Assembly (NCBI GenBank): GCA_025355835.1
Contig: JANXYW010000261.1
Coordinates: forward strand, 1 to 8,033
DNA from: Chloroflexota bacterium
Lineage (GTDB): Bacteria > Chloroflexota > Dehalococcoidia > DSTF01 > JACRBR01
DNA length: 8,033 nucleotides
Direction of reading: 5' to 3'
Shown here: positions 1 through 6,083 of the stretch, one piece after another
Numbering within the stretch: position 1 is the stretch's first letter
Layout of the letters: the number at the start of each line of letters is the position of its first letter
Position numbers and translations under genes: made by a program
The notes under the pieces: model-generated
What the model was told of the DNA's origin: nothing
Databases searched by the model: none
Seen by the model: only the letters and a program-made list of their open reading frames with translations

Positions 1-640
1 GGCGTGCTTGAGTTTCGAGTGTTGATTCGCAGCCGAGCGCGGGCGCAACGGGTTGCGCCCCTACACCGATCGCGGCGGTTTCGCCGAAACGGGCACCTCA
101 CCTCCGGCCTTCGGCCACCTCCTCTCCACGATGTGGAGAGCGCGTCTCAGAGGGCTTGCTTGAGTTTCGAGCGTTGATTCGCAGCCGAGCGCGGGCGCAA
201 CGGGTTGCGCCCCTACAGTGATCGCGGCGCCTTCGTCGAAACGAGACCCACGGCACCGGAGCGATGTAGGACAGCCGCCCCGGCTGTTGGCAGCCCGCCC
301 CATGCATCACAACCGTTGGATTCGAGTGTTGATTCGCAGCCGAGCGCGGGCGCAACGGGTTGCGCCCCTACAGCGATCGCGGCGACTTCGCCGCAATGAG
401 AAACCGCCAAGGCACCGAAGCGATGTAGGACAGCCGCCCCGGCTGTTGGCAGCCCGCCCCATGCATCACAACCGTTGGATTCGAGCGGAGATTTGCGACC
501 CGAGCGCGGGCGCAACGGGTTGCGCCCCTACAGCGATCGCGGCGACTTCGCCGAAACGGGCACCCGCTACGGCACCGCAGGGATGTAGGACAGCCGCCCC
601 GGCTGTTGGCAGCCCGCGCGTTCATCGCAATCGTTCGAAA
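1..640. repeat. Array of four ~155-bp direct repeats with nested palindromes
   Basis: Four repeat units lie head to tail. Each contains the palindrome gggcgcaacgggttgcgccc, at 41-60, 193-212, 348-367 and 508-527, so the period is 152-160 bp. Each palindrome is followed by cctaca and a gatcgcggcg stretch ending in an imperfect ttcgccgaa-like block. The last three units also carry a second palindrome, acagccg-ccc-cggctgt, at 271-287, 430-446 and 590-606. The segment 261-326 is identical to 420-485 over 66 bp, so part of the array arose by recent local duplication. The palindromes resemble REP-type mobile hairpins that are scattered through many Chloroflexota genomes; a further diverged copy lies at 7962-7981. 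Short open frames here are translations of the repeats on either strand and show no protein-like pattern, so I see no gene in this stretch. Confidence 0.9.
93..140. repeat. Left copy of an inverted repeat with two hairpins
   Basis: This 48-bp element matches the reverse complement of 667-714 with few mismatches. It contains two small hairpins: ggcc-ttc-ggcc near 107-117 and ctctccac-ga-tgtggagag near 122-140. Elements of the form cacctcacc...ctctcca...tggagag are common dispersed intergenic repeats in GC-rich environmental bacteria. The two hairpin loops differ between the copies while the stems are kept, which suggests structure is what is conserved. Confidence 0.8.
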
Positions 641-666
641 GCGAGAGCGCTCTACAAAACGCGCTC

Positions 667-714
667 CTTTCCACGCTGTGGAGAGGAGGTGGCCAACGGC
701 CGGAGGTGAGGTGC
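667..714. repeat. Right copy of the inverted repeat
   Basis: This is the inverted partner of 93-140. Its reverse complement shows the same order of cacctcacctccggcc, a three-base loop, ggccacctcctctccac, a four-base loop and tgga. Weaker similarity continues beyond the hairpins toward 640. The pair encloses three of the four palindromic units, but no transposase lies between them, so a classical transposon with terminal repeats is not supported. Confidence 0.8.
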
Positions 715-770
715 CGCGGTGAGACAGGCCGTAGTCTCCCCGCGACGATCCGTGTATCCCGCCGGACGTA

Positions 771-799
771 TTGCCTGCGCGGCCGCGAAGGGCTAACGT
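771..799 (+). promoter_or_regulatory. Possible weak sigma70 promoter for the acyl-CoA synthetase
   Basis: TTGCCT at 771-776 and TAACGT at 794-799 are separated by 17 bp, about 40 nt before the start codon. The -10 box matches the consensus at only three of six positions, so this is a low-confidence guess. The rest of 715-838 shows no other feature except the ribosome binding site. Confidence 0.22.
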
Positions 800-826
800 A
801 GACTTCCACGAACGATCGACTCTGAT

Positions 827-831
827 AGGAG
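827..831 (+). promoter_or_regulatory. Ribosome binding site of the acyl-CoA synthetase
   Basis: AGGAG lies 7 nt before the ATG at 839. It decides the start: the nearby ATG at 832 runs into a stop after five codons. Confidence 0.75.
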
Positions 832-838
832 ATGGCGG

Positions 839-2392
839 ATGGTGTTTAAGAGCCCGTGGCCGAGCCTGGAGCCGTACACGCCGATGAGCGTGCCCCAGAT
901 GATGGAAGCGACGGTCCGGCGGTTGCCGGATAAGGTGGCGCTGATGACGGCCGACGGGGCGGCGTACACCTACCGTCACTGGTGGGATGCCGTCAACGGC
1001 ATGGCGCGGGCGTTGCAGGACGAGGGTGTGCGCAAGGGCGACATGATCGCCATCTACGCGCCAAACTCGTGCGAGTACGCGGTTGCGCTGCACGGAGCGT
1101 TGCTGGCGGGCGCGACGGTGACGACGCTGAACCCGCTCTATCGCGAGCGCGAGGTCGAGCATCAGTTGGCCGACGCAGGCGCGAAAGTCGTGTTCACGCT
1201 GACGCCGCTGCTGCCGATTGTCAGCGAGGCGAAGGCGCGTTTGCCGAAGTTGGAGCACGTCCACGAGTTGGAGAATGCGTGGGAGATGGCGGCCGCCGCG
1301 AAGGGTGCGCCTGATGTCGTCGTGATCGATCCGATGAAGGACATGGCGGTACTGCCGTACTCGAGCGGAACGACGGGGCTGCCGAAGGGCGTGATGCTAA
1401 GCCATCAGAATCTGACGGCGAACGTTCGCCAGACGATGGCGCTGGGCATGACCGACGAATCGGCGGTGGTGCTGGACTTCCTACCGTTCTTTCACATCTA
1501 CGGGATGATGGTGCTGTTGAACTGCGGCCTCGCCGTCGGCGCGACGCAGATCATTCTGCCGCGCTTCGAGCCGGAGGCGGCGCTGAATATCATCCAGAAC
1601 CACAAGGTAACGGATCTGTACTGCGTGCCGCCGGTCGTGCTGGCGCTTGTCAACCTGCCGACGCTGGGCGACTTCGATTTGTCGTCGCTGCGATTTCTCA
1701 TGTCGGGCGCTGCGCCGTTGCCCGCCGAAGTGGGACGTCAAGCCGCGGCGAAGTTCAACTGCATCGTGATGCAGGGGTACGGCATGACGGAGTCGAGCCC
1801 GATCACGAACGTCAATCCGCTCGCGTCGCCGCGCGACGGCACGGTGGGGCCGGCTGTGGCGGACACGCTGGAGAAGATCGTCAGCCTCGAGACGGGCGAG
1901 GAAGTCGGGCCGGGCGAAGTCGGCGAGCTGCTGGTGTTCGGGCCGCAGGTGATGCAGGGCTACTGGAACAATCCGGACGCCACGCGCGAAACGATGACGG
2001 ACGACGGCTGGTTGCGCACGGGCGATATCGTGACGGCGGATCCCGACGGCTACATCCGCATCCACGACCGCAAGAAAGAGATGATCAAGTACAAGGGCTA
2101 CCAGATCGCGCCCGCCGAGCTGGAGGCGGTGCTGATGGAGCATCCCGGCGTGCGTGACGCGGCGGTGATCCCGAAGTTGGACGACGAGGCGGGCGAAGTG
2201 CCGAAGGCGTTCATCGTGCCGCGCGAGCCCGGCATCGATCTGAACGAAGTGCTGGCGTTCGTCGCCGAGAAGGTGGCGCCGTACAAGAAGATCCGCTTCA
2301 TTGAGATCGTGGACTCGATCCCGAAGAATCCTTCCGGGAAGATCCTGCGGCGGATGTTGATCGAGCAGGAGCGGGCGAGATCTGGAAATTAG
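839..2392 (+). CDS. AMP-forming acyl-CoA synthetase (long-chain fatty acid / 4-coumarate CoA ligase type)
   Basis: This cytoplasmic enzyme of 517 residues activates a carboxylic acid with ATP to an acyl-adenylate and then to an acyl-CoA. All core motifs of the ANL superfamily are present: the phosphate loop YSSGTTGLPKG at 174-184, GYGMTE at 313-318, the adenylate-binding TGD at 394-396, the hinge DRKKEMIKYKG from 410, and the C-terminal PSGK with the catalytic lysine K501. Length and the spacing of motifs are normal for 4-coumarate:CoA ligases and bacterial fatty-acyl-CoA ligases, so the gene is intact. The exact substrate cannot be read from the sequence. The start has a good AGGAG at proper distance. 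The next gene on the same strand, 98 bp away, acts on acyl-CoA, so the two plausibly work in fatty-acid or aromatic-acid catabolism. No regulator is visible nearby. Confidence 0.96.
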   Translation: MVFKSPWPSLEPYTPMSVPQMMEATVRRLPDKVALMTADGAAYTYRHWWDAVNGMARALQDEGVRKGDMIAIYAPNSCEYAVALHGALLAGATVTTLNPLYREREVEHQLADAGAKVVFTLTPLLPIVSEAKARLPKLEHVHELENAWEMAAAAKGAPDVVVIDPMKDMAVLPYSSGTTGLPKGVMLSHQNLTANVRQTMALGMTDESAVVLDFLPFFHIYGMMVLLNCGLAVGATQIILPRFEPEAALNIIQNHKVTDLYCVPPVVLALVNLPTLGDFDLSSLRFLMSGAAPLPAEVGRQAAAKFNCIVMQGYGMTESSPITNVNPLASPRDGTVGPAVADTLEKIVSLETGEEVGPGEVGELLVFGPQVMQGYWNNPDATRETMTDDGWLRTGDIVTADPDGYIRIHDRKKEMIKYKGYQIAPAELEAVLMEHPGVRDAAVIPKLDDEAGEVPKAFIVPREPGIDLNEVLAFVAEKVAPYKKIRFIEIVDSIPKNPSGKILRRMLIEQERARSGN

Positions 2393-2395
2393 AGG

Positions 2396-2477
2396 TTGGA
2401 TGTTGGAGGTTAGAGGCGGTAGGTTCTAGGTTCTAGGTTGTAGAAACACCGACATCCGGCCGACTGAGCGACTGAGC
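2396..2477. repeat. Short tandem repeats in the spacer between the two CoA genes
   Basis: The spacer contains ggttcta at 2422-2428 and 2429-2435, followed by the variant ggttgta at 2436-2442. The preceding 2396-2420 is built from related ggttgga/ggttaga words. A second repeat, gactgagc, occurs twice at 2462-2477. This is low-complexity, slippage-prone DNA; no hairpin terminator is evident, so read-through from the upstream gene is possible. Confidence 0.75.
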
Positions 2478-2480
2478 GAC

Positions 2481-2489
2481 GGGGAGGAA
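2481..2489 (+). promoter_or_regulatory. Ribosome binding site of the enoyl-CoA hydratase-like gene
   Basis: GGGGAGGAA precedes two adjacent ATG codons at 2491 and 2494. Spacing is short for the first and better for the second, so the true start may be either; the protein changes by only one residue. Confidence 0.65.
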
Positions 2490-2490
2490 C

Positions 2491-3330
2491 ATGATGGCTG
2501 ATGACGTACTGATCGAGAAGAAGGATGGCGTGGCGAAGATCACGCTGAACCGCCCGGAGAGCTTGAACGCGATGGGCGGGGCGCTGATGCCGATGTTGGC
2601 GCAATACCTCGGTGATGTCAGCGCCGATCGCAGCGTGCGCTGCGTCGTGCTGACGGGCGCGGGGCGGGCGTTCTGCGCGGGTGGCGACGTGAAGGGCATG
2701 GCGGCCGGGCGCGACGCGATTCTGCACCCGAACGGTGGCTCAGCCAGCGAGTCGTCGCCAGCGGCGCTGATGGCGGCGGGCATCCAGGGCCTGCGTGCTT
2801 CGCAGCGGGCGACGAGCCTCGTGCTGCACACGATGCCGAAGCCGACCATCGCGATGGTGAACGGCCACGCGGTCGGCGCGGGCCTCAGCCTCGCGCTGGC
2901 TTGCGACATGCGCGTCGCCTCGGAGAGCGCGAAGCTCGGCACGATCTTCCGCAACGTCGGCTTCAGCGGCGACTTCGGCGGCGCGTATTTCCTGCAGAAG
3001 CTCGTCGGCATGGGCAAGGCGCGCGAGCTGTATTTCACGGGTGAAGTGCTGAGCGCGGCGGATGCGATGGCGCTCGGCATGGTGAATCGCGTCGTAGCGC
3101 ACGACAAGCTCGAAGAAGAAACGATGGCGCTGGCAGCGCAGCTCGCGAGCGGCCCGACGCTGGCGTACGCGCGCATGAAAGAGAACCTGAACCGCGCGGA
3201 AGACTGCGACCTGCCGACGCTGCTCGATCAAGAAGCGCTGAACATGACGCTCTCCGGTCAAACGAACGATCATCGCGAGGCCGCGAAGGCGTTCGTAGAG
3301 AAGCGCACGCCGACGTTCAAGGGCGTGTAG
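2491..3330 (+). CDS. Enoyl-CoA hydratase/isomerase family protein (crotonase fold)
   Basis: This crotonase-superfamily enzyme of 279 residues acts on an acyl- or enoyl-CoA. Visible motifs are the substrate loop SLNAMG, the oxyanion-hole segment AFCAGGD (F61 to D66), NGHAVGAGLSLALACD (second oxyanion glycine) and the C-terminal helical part. Aligned by eye with rat mitochondrial enoyl-CoA hydratase, both catalytic glutamates are absent: the E144 position is S133 and the E164 position is F153. Instead D161 stands in SGDFGG, where PaaG-type isomerases and several other crotonases carry a catalytic aspartate. It may therefore be an isomerase, a dienoyl-CoA-type enzyme or a hydratase using one acid residue, not a classical EchA hydratase. 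The position after the acyl-CoA synthetase on the same strand supports a role in acyl-CoA catabolism. It converges with the minus-strand locus that ends at 3385. Confidence 0.94.
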   Translation: MMADDVLIEKKDGVAKITLNRPESLNAMGGALMPMLAQYLGDVSADRSVRCVVLTGAGRAFCAGGDVKGMAAGRDAILHPNGGSASESSPAALMAAGIQGLRASQRATSLVLHTMPKPTIAMVNGHAVGAGLSLALACDMRVASESAKLGTIFRNVGFSGDFGGAYFLQKLVGMGKARELYFTGEVLSAADAMALGMVNRVVAHDKLEEETMALAAQLASGPTLAYARMKENLNRAEDCDLPTLLDQEALNMTLSGQTNDHREAAKAFVEKRTPTFKGV

Positions 3331-3351
3331 AGAGACCTCACCTCCGCGAAC

Positions 3352-3372
3352 CGCGCCATACCGGGTAGCGCG
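3352..3372. repeat. Near-palindrome at the end of the minus-strand locus
   Basis: The arms cgcgc and gcgcg enclose a tacc-g-ggta core. The same element, with one more G in the centre, stands at 6048-6068 and in degraded form at 4655-4675, each time just after the stop codon of a membrane-anchored gene. It could fold as a hairpin in the mRNA and help termination here between two convergent genes, but it has no T-tract, so a classical intrinsic terminator is not supported. Confidence 0.6.
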
Positions 3373-3384
3373 ACCCGAGCGGGC

Positions 3385-4125
3385 TTAGGGAGTAAGCGTC
3401 GGCGCTACCGCTCCGGTCTTCGTCGCAGTTGGCGTGTCCGTCACAGATGGCGTGGCTGTGTCGGTCGGCGTCGGCGTGTCGGTGGGTGTCACCGATGCGG
3501 CTGCGGGCGTCTCGGAGGGGACGCAGGGATCCACAGTGAGCACCTCGATCGACTGCTTCACACGGCGGACGAGGAGCGGCGGCGTGACGGTATCGTCCCA
3601 CGTCTCCGAACCGCTGAGTTCTCCGGTCTTCTGGTCGTAGTGGTTCACGAACCGATGGCTCCCTGACTGCGCTGCGGTGGCTGAGGTGACACTGCCGGGC
3701 GACACACTCACGCCAGGGGTGGTCACAAAGCGCAGCGCCTTCGCTCGGCTGTAGGGCAGACCTGGCGTAGAGGTCGATGTGCCATCGGCGAATGTCGTCA
3801 CGAGGTCGCTGCCCTCAAGCACTGAACGTTGAAGGACCGCTCCCTGCGCATCGCGGGTGATTGAGCACTCGCTCGGCGCGAGATCGTTGGTATAGGTGAC
3901 CCACAGTTCACCCGTGTAGGACTCAGGCAGAGCATGGCGTGGCAATGGTTCTGTTGACCTGTTCGGCTCATAGGTTTGCATCGTCAGATGAATCGTCTTG
4001 CCGCTGTTGATCCCGGCGACGACGAGCTGATAGGGGGTCGTCTGTCCTTCCGTGCCACGGAACCAACCTCCGTAGACGGTGACGGCGACGAGGAGCAATA
4101 GGACGGGGGGCAAGAGCTTTTTCAT
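3385..4125 (-). CDS. Membrane-anchored extracytoplasmic protein with Thr/Pro-rich tail (cassette 3, second gene)
   Basis: I do not recognise this 246-residue protein by name. It begins MKK followed by a hydrophobic stretch (residues 4-20), read as a signal anchor or signal peptide. Residues about 30-200 form a beta-rich domain, and residues 203-246 are a low-complexity Thr/Pro/Ala tail ending LTP. Residues 95-111 (GAVLQRSVLEGSDLVTT) match residues 110-126 of the protein at 6080-6841 (GHVYQRTELVGGNLVTT), so the two are paralogues. A YDQKTGEL strand followed by further strands recalls LolA/RseB-type periplasmic lipid- or lipoprotein-binding domains, but that is a weak inference. It starts 21 nt after the stop of the gene at 4147-4578, with a GGAG before the ATG, and is likely translated from the same mRNA. 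The tail DNA is homologous to that of the gene at 4688-5407. Confidence 0.8.
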   Translation of the reverse strand: MKKLLPPVLLLLVAVTVYGGWFRGTEGQTTPYQLVVAGINSGKTIHLTMQTYEPNRSTEPLPRHALPESYTGELWVTYTNDLAPSECSITRDAQGAVLQRSVLEGSDLVTTFADGTSTSTPGLPYSRAKALRFVTTPGVSVSPGSVTSATAAQSGSHRFVNHYDQKTGELSGSETWDDTVTPPLLVRRVKQSIEVLTVDPCVPSETPAAASVTPTDTPTPTDTATPSVTDTPTATKTGAVAPTLTP

Positions 4126-4146
4126 AACGGACTCCGCTTCATGGTA

Positions 4147-4578
4147 TCAAGGATTGCCGTACATGTCTGCGCAGAGTGCGTTTTGCAGGTCGCACGTCGC
4201 GCTGTCCGTGCCGATCTCGGTGGGCACACCCGTGTTCGAGAGCGACCACGCGTAGTTCCAAGTCAGTGGATGACTGACGAACGACGCGCCACAGTCGATT
4301 GGGTTCAGGTCGAATGGAGCCTGCTTGAGCAGATTGACTGCGCCCCAATTCGTAAAGCTGTAGGTGGTATCCCAGCGCGTGATGGTCGTCGGGCCGCATT
4401 TCTCCGTACCCGTCATCACAAATGCGACGTTGCTCAGGTTCCGGCTCGGCTGGATCTGGAGCCGCCCCGAGAAGGTTCCGGCTTGCAGTTGGACGAGGCT
4501 TTGCGTCTGCTCGGTGTAGGTGAAGCTCCCTGGTATAGGCGTTGGAGCCGGCCCGCCACCGCCGCCAGGGCCGCCCAC
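4147..4578 (-). CDS. Gly-rich, four-cysteine secreted-type protein (cassette 3, first gene)
   Basis: This protein is unrecognised. From the GTG at 4578 it has 143 residues: a Gly-rich opening GGPGGGGGP, a short Pro/Thr linker (APTPIP), then a beta-rich core with four cysteines at 61, 96, 129 and 136. The frame stays open upstream of the GTG and encodes Cys-Gly-Gly-Ser-Leu-Asn-Leu, which resembles the Cys...Gly-Ser-Phe segment before the Gly-rich region in the gene at 6854-7537. The true start is therefore uncertain. No ATG, TTG or other GTG and no signal peptide is seen in that frame, and the ribosome site before the GTG is only a weak GGGTGG. The core shares a [KR]WD-x4-F pattern after its first cysteine with the gene at 6854-7537. 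It directly precedes the membrane-anchored gene 3385-4125, which suggests that the products act together outside the cytoplasm. Confidence 0.68.
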   Translation of the reverse strand: MGGPGGGGGPAPTPIPGSFTYTEQTQSLVQLQAGTFSGRLQIQPSRNLSNVAFVMTGTEKCGPTTITRWDTTYSFTNWGAVNLLKQAPFDLNPIDCGASFVSHPLTWNYAWSLSNTGVPTEIGTDSATCDLQNALCADMYGNP

Positions 4579-4690
4579 ATCACCACCCAGATTAAGGCTG
4601 CCCCCGCATTCGCCCAGCCCTGCTCCTCTTTGCCCTGCGCAGAGGAGCGCGGTGCGCCAGACCGGGGTAGCGTGACCCCAAAGGCGCTTA
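4556..4690. repeat. Cassette joint, copy A (104 bp identical to 5949-6052)
   Basis: Positions 4556-4659 are identical base for base to 5949-6052. Weaker similarity continues to the stop codon of the gene ending at 4688. The joint covers the Gly-rich start of the downstream gene, an 8-bp inverted repeat (gctcctct at 4622-4629 and agaggagc at 4641-4648, loop 11) and the degraded palindrome near 4655-4675. The sequences of the gene cores on either side do not align with those of copy B. This marks a recent duplication or gene conversion of the joint alone. Confidence 0.92.
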
Positions 4691-5407
4691 GGGAGTACGC
4701 GTCTGCGCTACCGATACGGTCATCGTCGCAGTTGGCGTGCCCGTCACAAGTGGCGTGGCAGTGGCCGCGGTGTCGTACTCCAAGCCGGCGTCCACGCGCA
4801 ACTTCGACCGGAGGGCGCTGATGGCGTCGTTGCGCTTTCTGTTGTCGCCGTCCGGGGCGAGGGAGGCGTACAGTCTGCCAATGCTACAGGTCTTGCGATA
4901 ACTCTCAAGAGACTTCGGGTCAGATTCAAGTGCCTTGAGGGCGACGACAAGTGATGGCGTGCGCTCCGCCTCGGGCGTCAGGCTGTAGCCGGCCGGTACC
5001 ACACCGGCATTCTCCACGTTGTACATAGCGAACTTGAGGACGCTCGGATCGCCGCTATTTAGCAATGAATCATCTCCCGCTTTGAACATCGTCGCTGCCT
5101 CCTCCGTAGTGCAGACGGTACCTCGTTTCGCAGCTTCGGCGTATTCGAGTCTCTGGTCCACGAGCGCATCGAGTGTGAGATCGTGGCCGGGGGCGATGTG
5201 CGCGAAGGTTACGTTGTGTGCCTGCACGGTTGCCCATTCACTGCTGGTCACGAGGATCTTGCCGTCCGCCTGCTTGACGGCGAATGCCTCTTGAGAACTG
5301 GACCTGCCGTTGTCCCAGAGCCACGTGGCGCCGAGGACGATGATACCGATGGCGACGATCGCCGCGATGACATTCCAAGTATCTGGAGTGGTGAGTTTGC
5401 GTCGCAT
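4688..5407 (-). CDS. Membrane-anchored SurA N-domain-like protein with Thr/Pro-rich tail (cassette 2, second gene)
   Basis: This 239-residue protein has one N-terminal membrane segment (residues 13-31) after a positively charged start, so the rest is predicted outside the membrane. Residues about 42-205 resemble the helical chaperone part of SurA and related foldases: a strand-like DGKILVTSSEW, then LTLDALVDQRLEYAEAAKRG (76-95) followed by a TTEEAATMF helix, the usual layout of SurA_N domains. A terminal helix with YRKTCSIGRLYASL (170-183) fits the same pattern. No peptidyl-prolyl isomerase domain follows; residues 212-239 are a Thr-rich tail ending RTP. C99 and C174 could form a disulfide. 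The start is well supported by GAGGAGG, which overlaps the TAG stop of the preceding gene, so translation is probably coupled. The chaperone assignment is from visual pattern only. Confidence 0.78.
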   Translation of the reverse strand: MRRKLTTPDTWNVIAAIVAIGIIVLGATWLWDNGRSSSQEAFAVKQADGKILVTSSEWATVQAHNVTFAHIAPGHDLTLDALVDQRLEYAEAAKRGTVCTTEEAATMFKAGDDSLLNSGDPSVLKFAMYNVENAGVVPAGYSLTPEAERTPSLVVALKALESDPKSLESYRKTCSIGRLYASLAPDGDNRKRNDAISALRSKLRVDAGLEYDTAATATPLVTGTPTATMTVSVAQTRTP

Positions 5408-5409
5408 GA

Positions 5410-5422
5410 TGGGCCTCCTCTA
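5410..5422 (-). promoter_or_regulatory. Stop codon overlapped by ribosome binding site (coupling site)
   Basis: On the minus strand the sequence reads TAGAGGAGGCCC before the ATG at 5407. The stop of the upstream gene and the strong GAGGAGG site for the downstream gene overlap, a common arrangement for translational coupling of two partners. Confidence 0.75.
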
Positions 5423-5971
5423 CGGGTGAATCTTATGGAGGAACGAGAGTGATCCTCCGAGTTCGAGCACTGCGTCGGGATCGAAGGTGTAGAGCACAAT
5501 GTTAAGCTTGGCATTGGCGCCCGTGAGCATCTGTCCAACCGGCAAGATGCGTTTGCAGCCGGCGGAACCGACGTAGTTCGGCGGCGGCGGCGGATTGAGC
5601 GTCGGGCATGCGGGATCGTTCGCGAATGTGCCCTGGTTGATGTGCTGCGAGTACAGAGTCTCATTCATGCCGGTCGCATCCCACTGCCAAGGGGCTGCAT
5701 TGTAGACGTAGAACGCGAAGTCCACCTCGTTGACGACGAGGGTAAAGGTGCTGGCATCGACCGTCACATAGTTTTCGCCGGACCGGCCATGCCAGAGCAT
5801 CGGCATCGCAAAGCAACCGAGGTCTGATTGCTTGCACCATGTAGTGGAGTAAGTGGGCGTGTCGCCTGTTGGTGGCAGGTCCTCGATCCATGTGTATGGA
5901 TCGGGGGTGGGCGTCGGCTGCGGCGGTATGGGTGTGGCTGTCGGACCACCACCGCCGCCAGGGCCGCCCAC
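5420..5971 (-). CDS. Gly-rich, four-cysteine secreted-type protein (cassette 2, first gene)
   Basis: This protein is unrecognised. From the GTG at 5971 it has 183 residues: GGPGGGGGP, a linker TATPIPPQPTPTPDP (11-25), then a core rich in aromatic residues and beta strands with four cysteines at 46, 53, 122 and 139 and a Pro5 stretch (128-132 region). The nucleotide sequence of its first codons and upstream 80 bp is identical to that of the gene at 4147-4578, but the cores do not align. The reading frame is open upstream through to the stop of the gene ending at 6080, without an ATG, TTG or further GTG, so the real N-terminus and secretion signal are unclear. It ends 12 nt before the SurA-like gene at 4688-5407, which suggests the two are partners. 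Secretion is inferred from the linker composition, even cysteine number and neighbours, not from a visible signal peptide. Confidence 0.7.
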   Translation of the reverse strand: MGGPGGGGGPTATPIPPQPTPTPDPYTWIEDLPPTGDTPTYSTTWCKQSDLGCFAMPMLWHGRSGENYVTVDASTFTLVVNEVDFAFYVYNAAPWQWDATGMNETLYSQHINQGTFANDPACPTLNPPPPPNYVGSAGCKRILPVGQMLTGANAKLNIVLYTFDPDAVLELGGSLSFLHKIHP

Positions 5972-6083
5972 ATCACCACCCAGATTAAGGCTGCCCCCGC
6001 ATTCGCCCAGCCCTGCTCCTCTTTGCCCTGCGCAGAGGAGCGCGGTGCGCCATACCGGGGTAGCGCGACTCGAGCGGGCTTAG
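5949..6083. repeat. Cassette joint, copy B (104 bp identical to 4556-4659)
   Basis: This is the second copy of the joint, with the same 8-bp inverted repeat (6015-6022 and 6034-6041) and an intact palindrome at 6048-6068. It separates the stop of the membrane gene at 6080 from the Gly-rich start at 5971. A shortened third version without the 104-bp part lies at 3352-3388. In all three the stop codon of the membrane gene is embedded in the conserved word cttaggg on the plus strand. Confidence 0.92.

Noticed and set aside
1..640. CRISPR array
   Set aside because: Repeat units are about 155 bp with related, not unique, spacers; no cas genes.
368..1264. Long minus-strand open frame of 298 codons
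   Set aside because: It is antisense to the acyl-CoA synthetase and to the repeats, with Arg/His-rich composition typical of antisense GC-rich DNA.
1481..2143. Minus-strand open frame of 220 codons inside the synthetase
   Set aside because: Antisense shadow of a gene with complete catalytic motifs; no protein-like pattern.
3352..3384. Intrinsic terminator between the convergent genes
   Set aside because: A GC-rich near-palindrome is present, but no T-run follows on either strand; kept only as a repeat.
4141..4821. Plus-strand open frame of 226 codons
   Set aside because: Antisense to the Gly-rich gene and the joint; no domain, and the minus-strand genes have better starts, ribosome sites and composition.
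4556..6083. Integron cassette array with attC-like joints
   Set aside because: Same-direction genes with a repeated hairpin joint suggest it, but I find no GTTRRRY core site or its partner, no integrase, and the genes come in pairs rather than singly.
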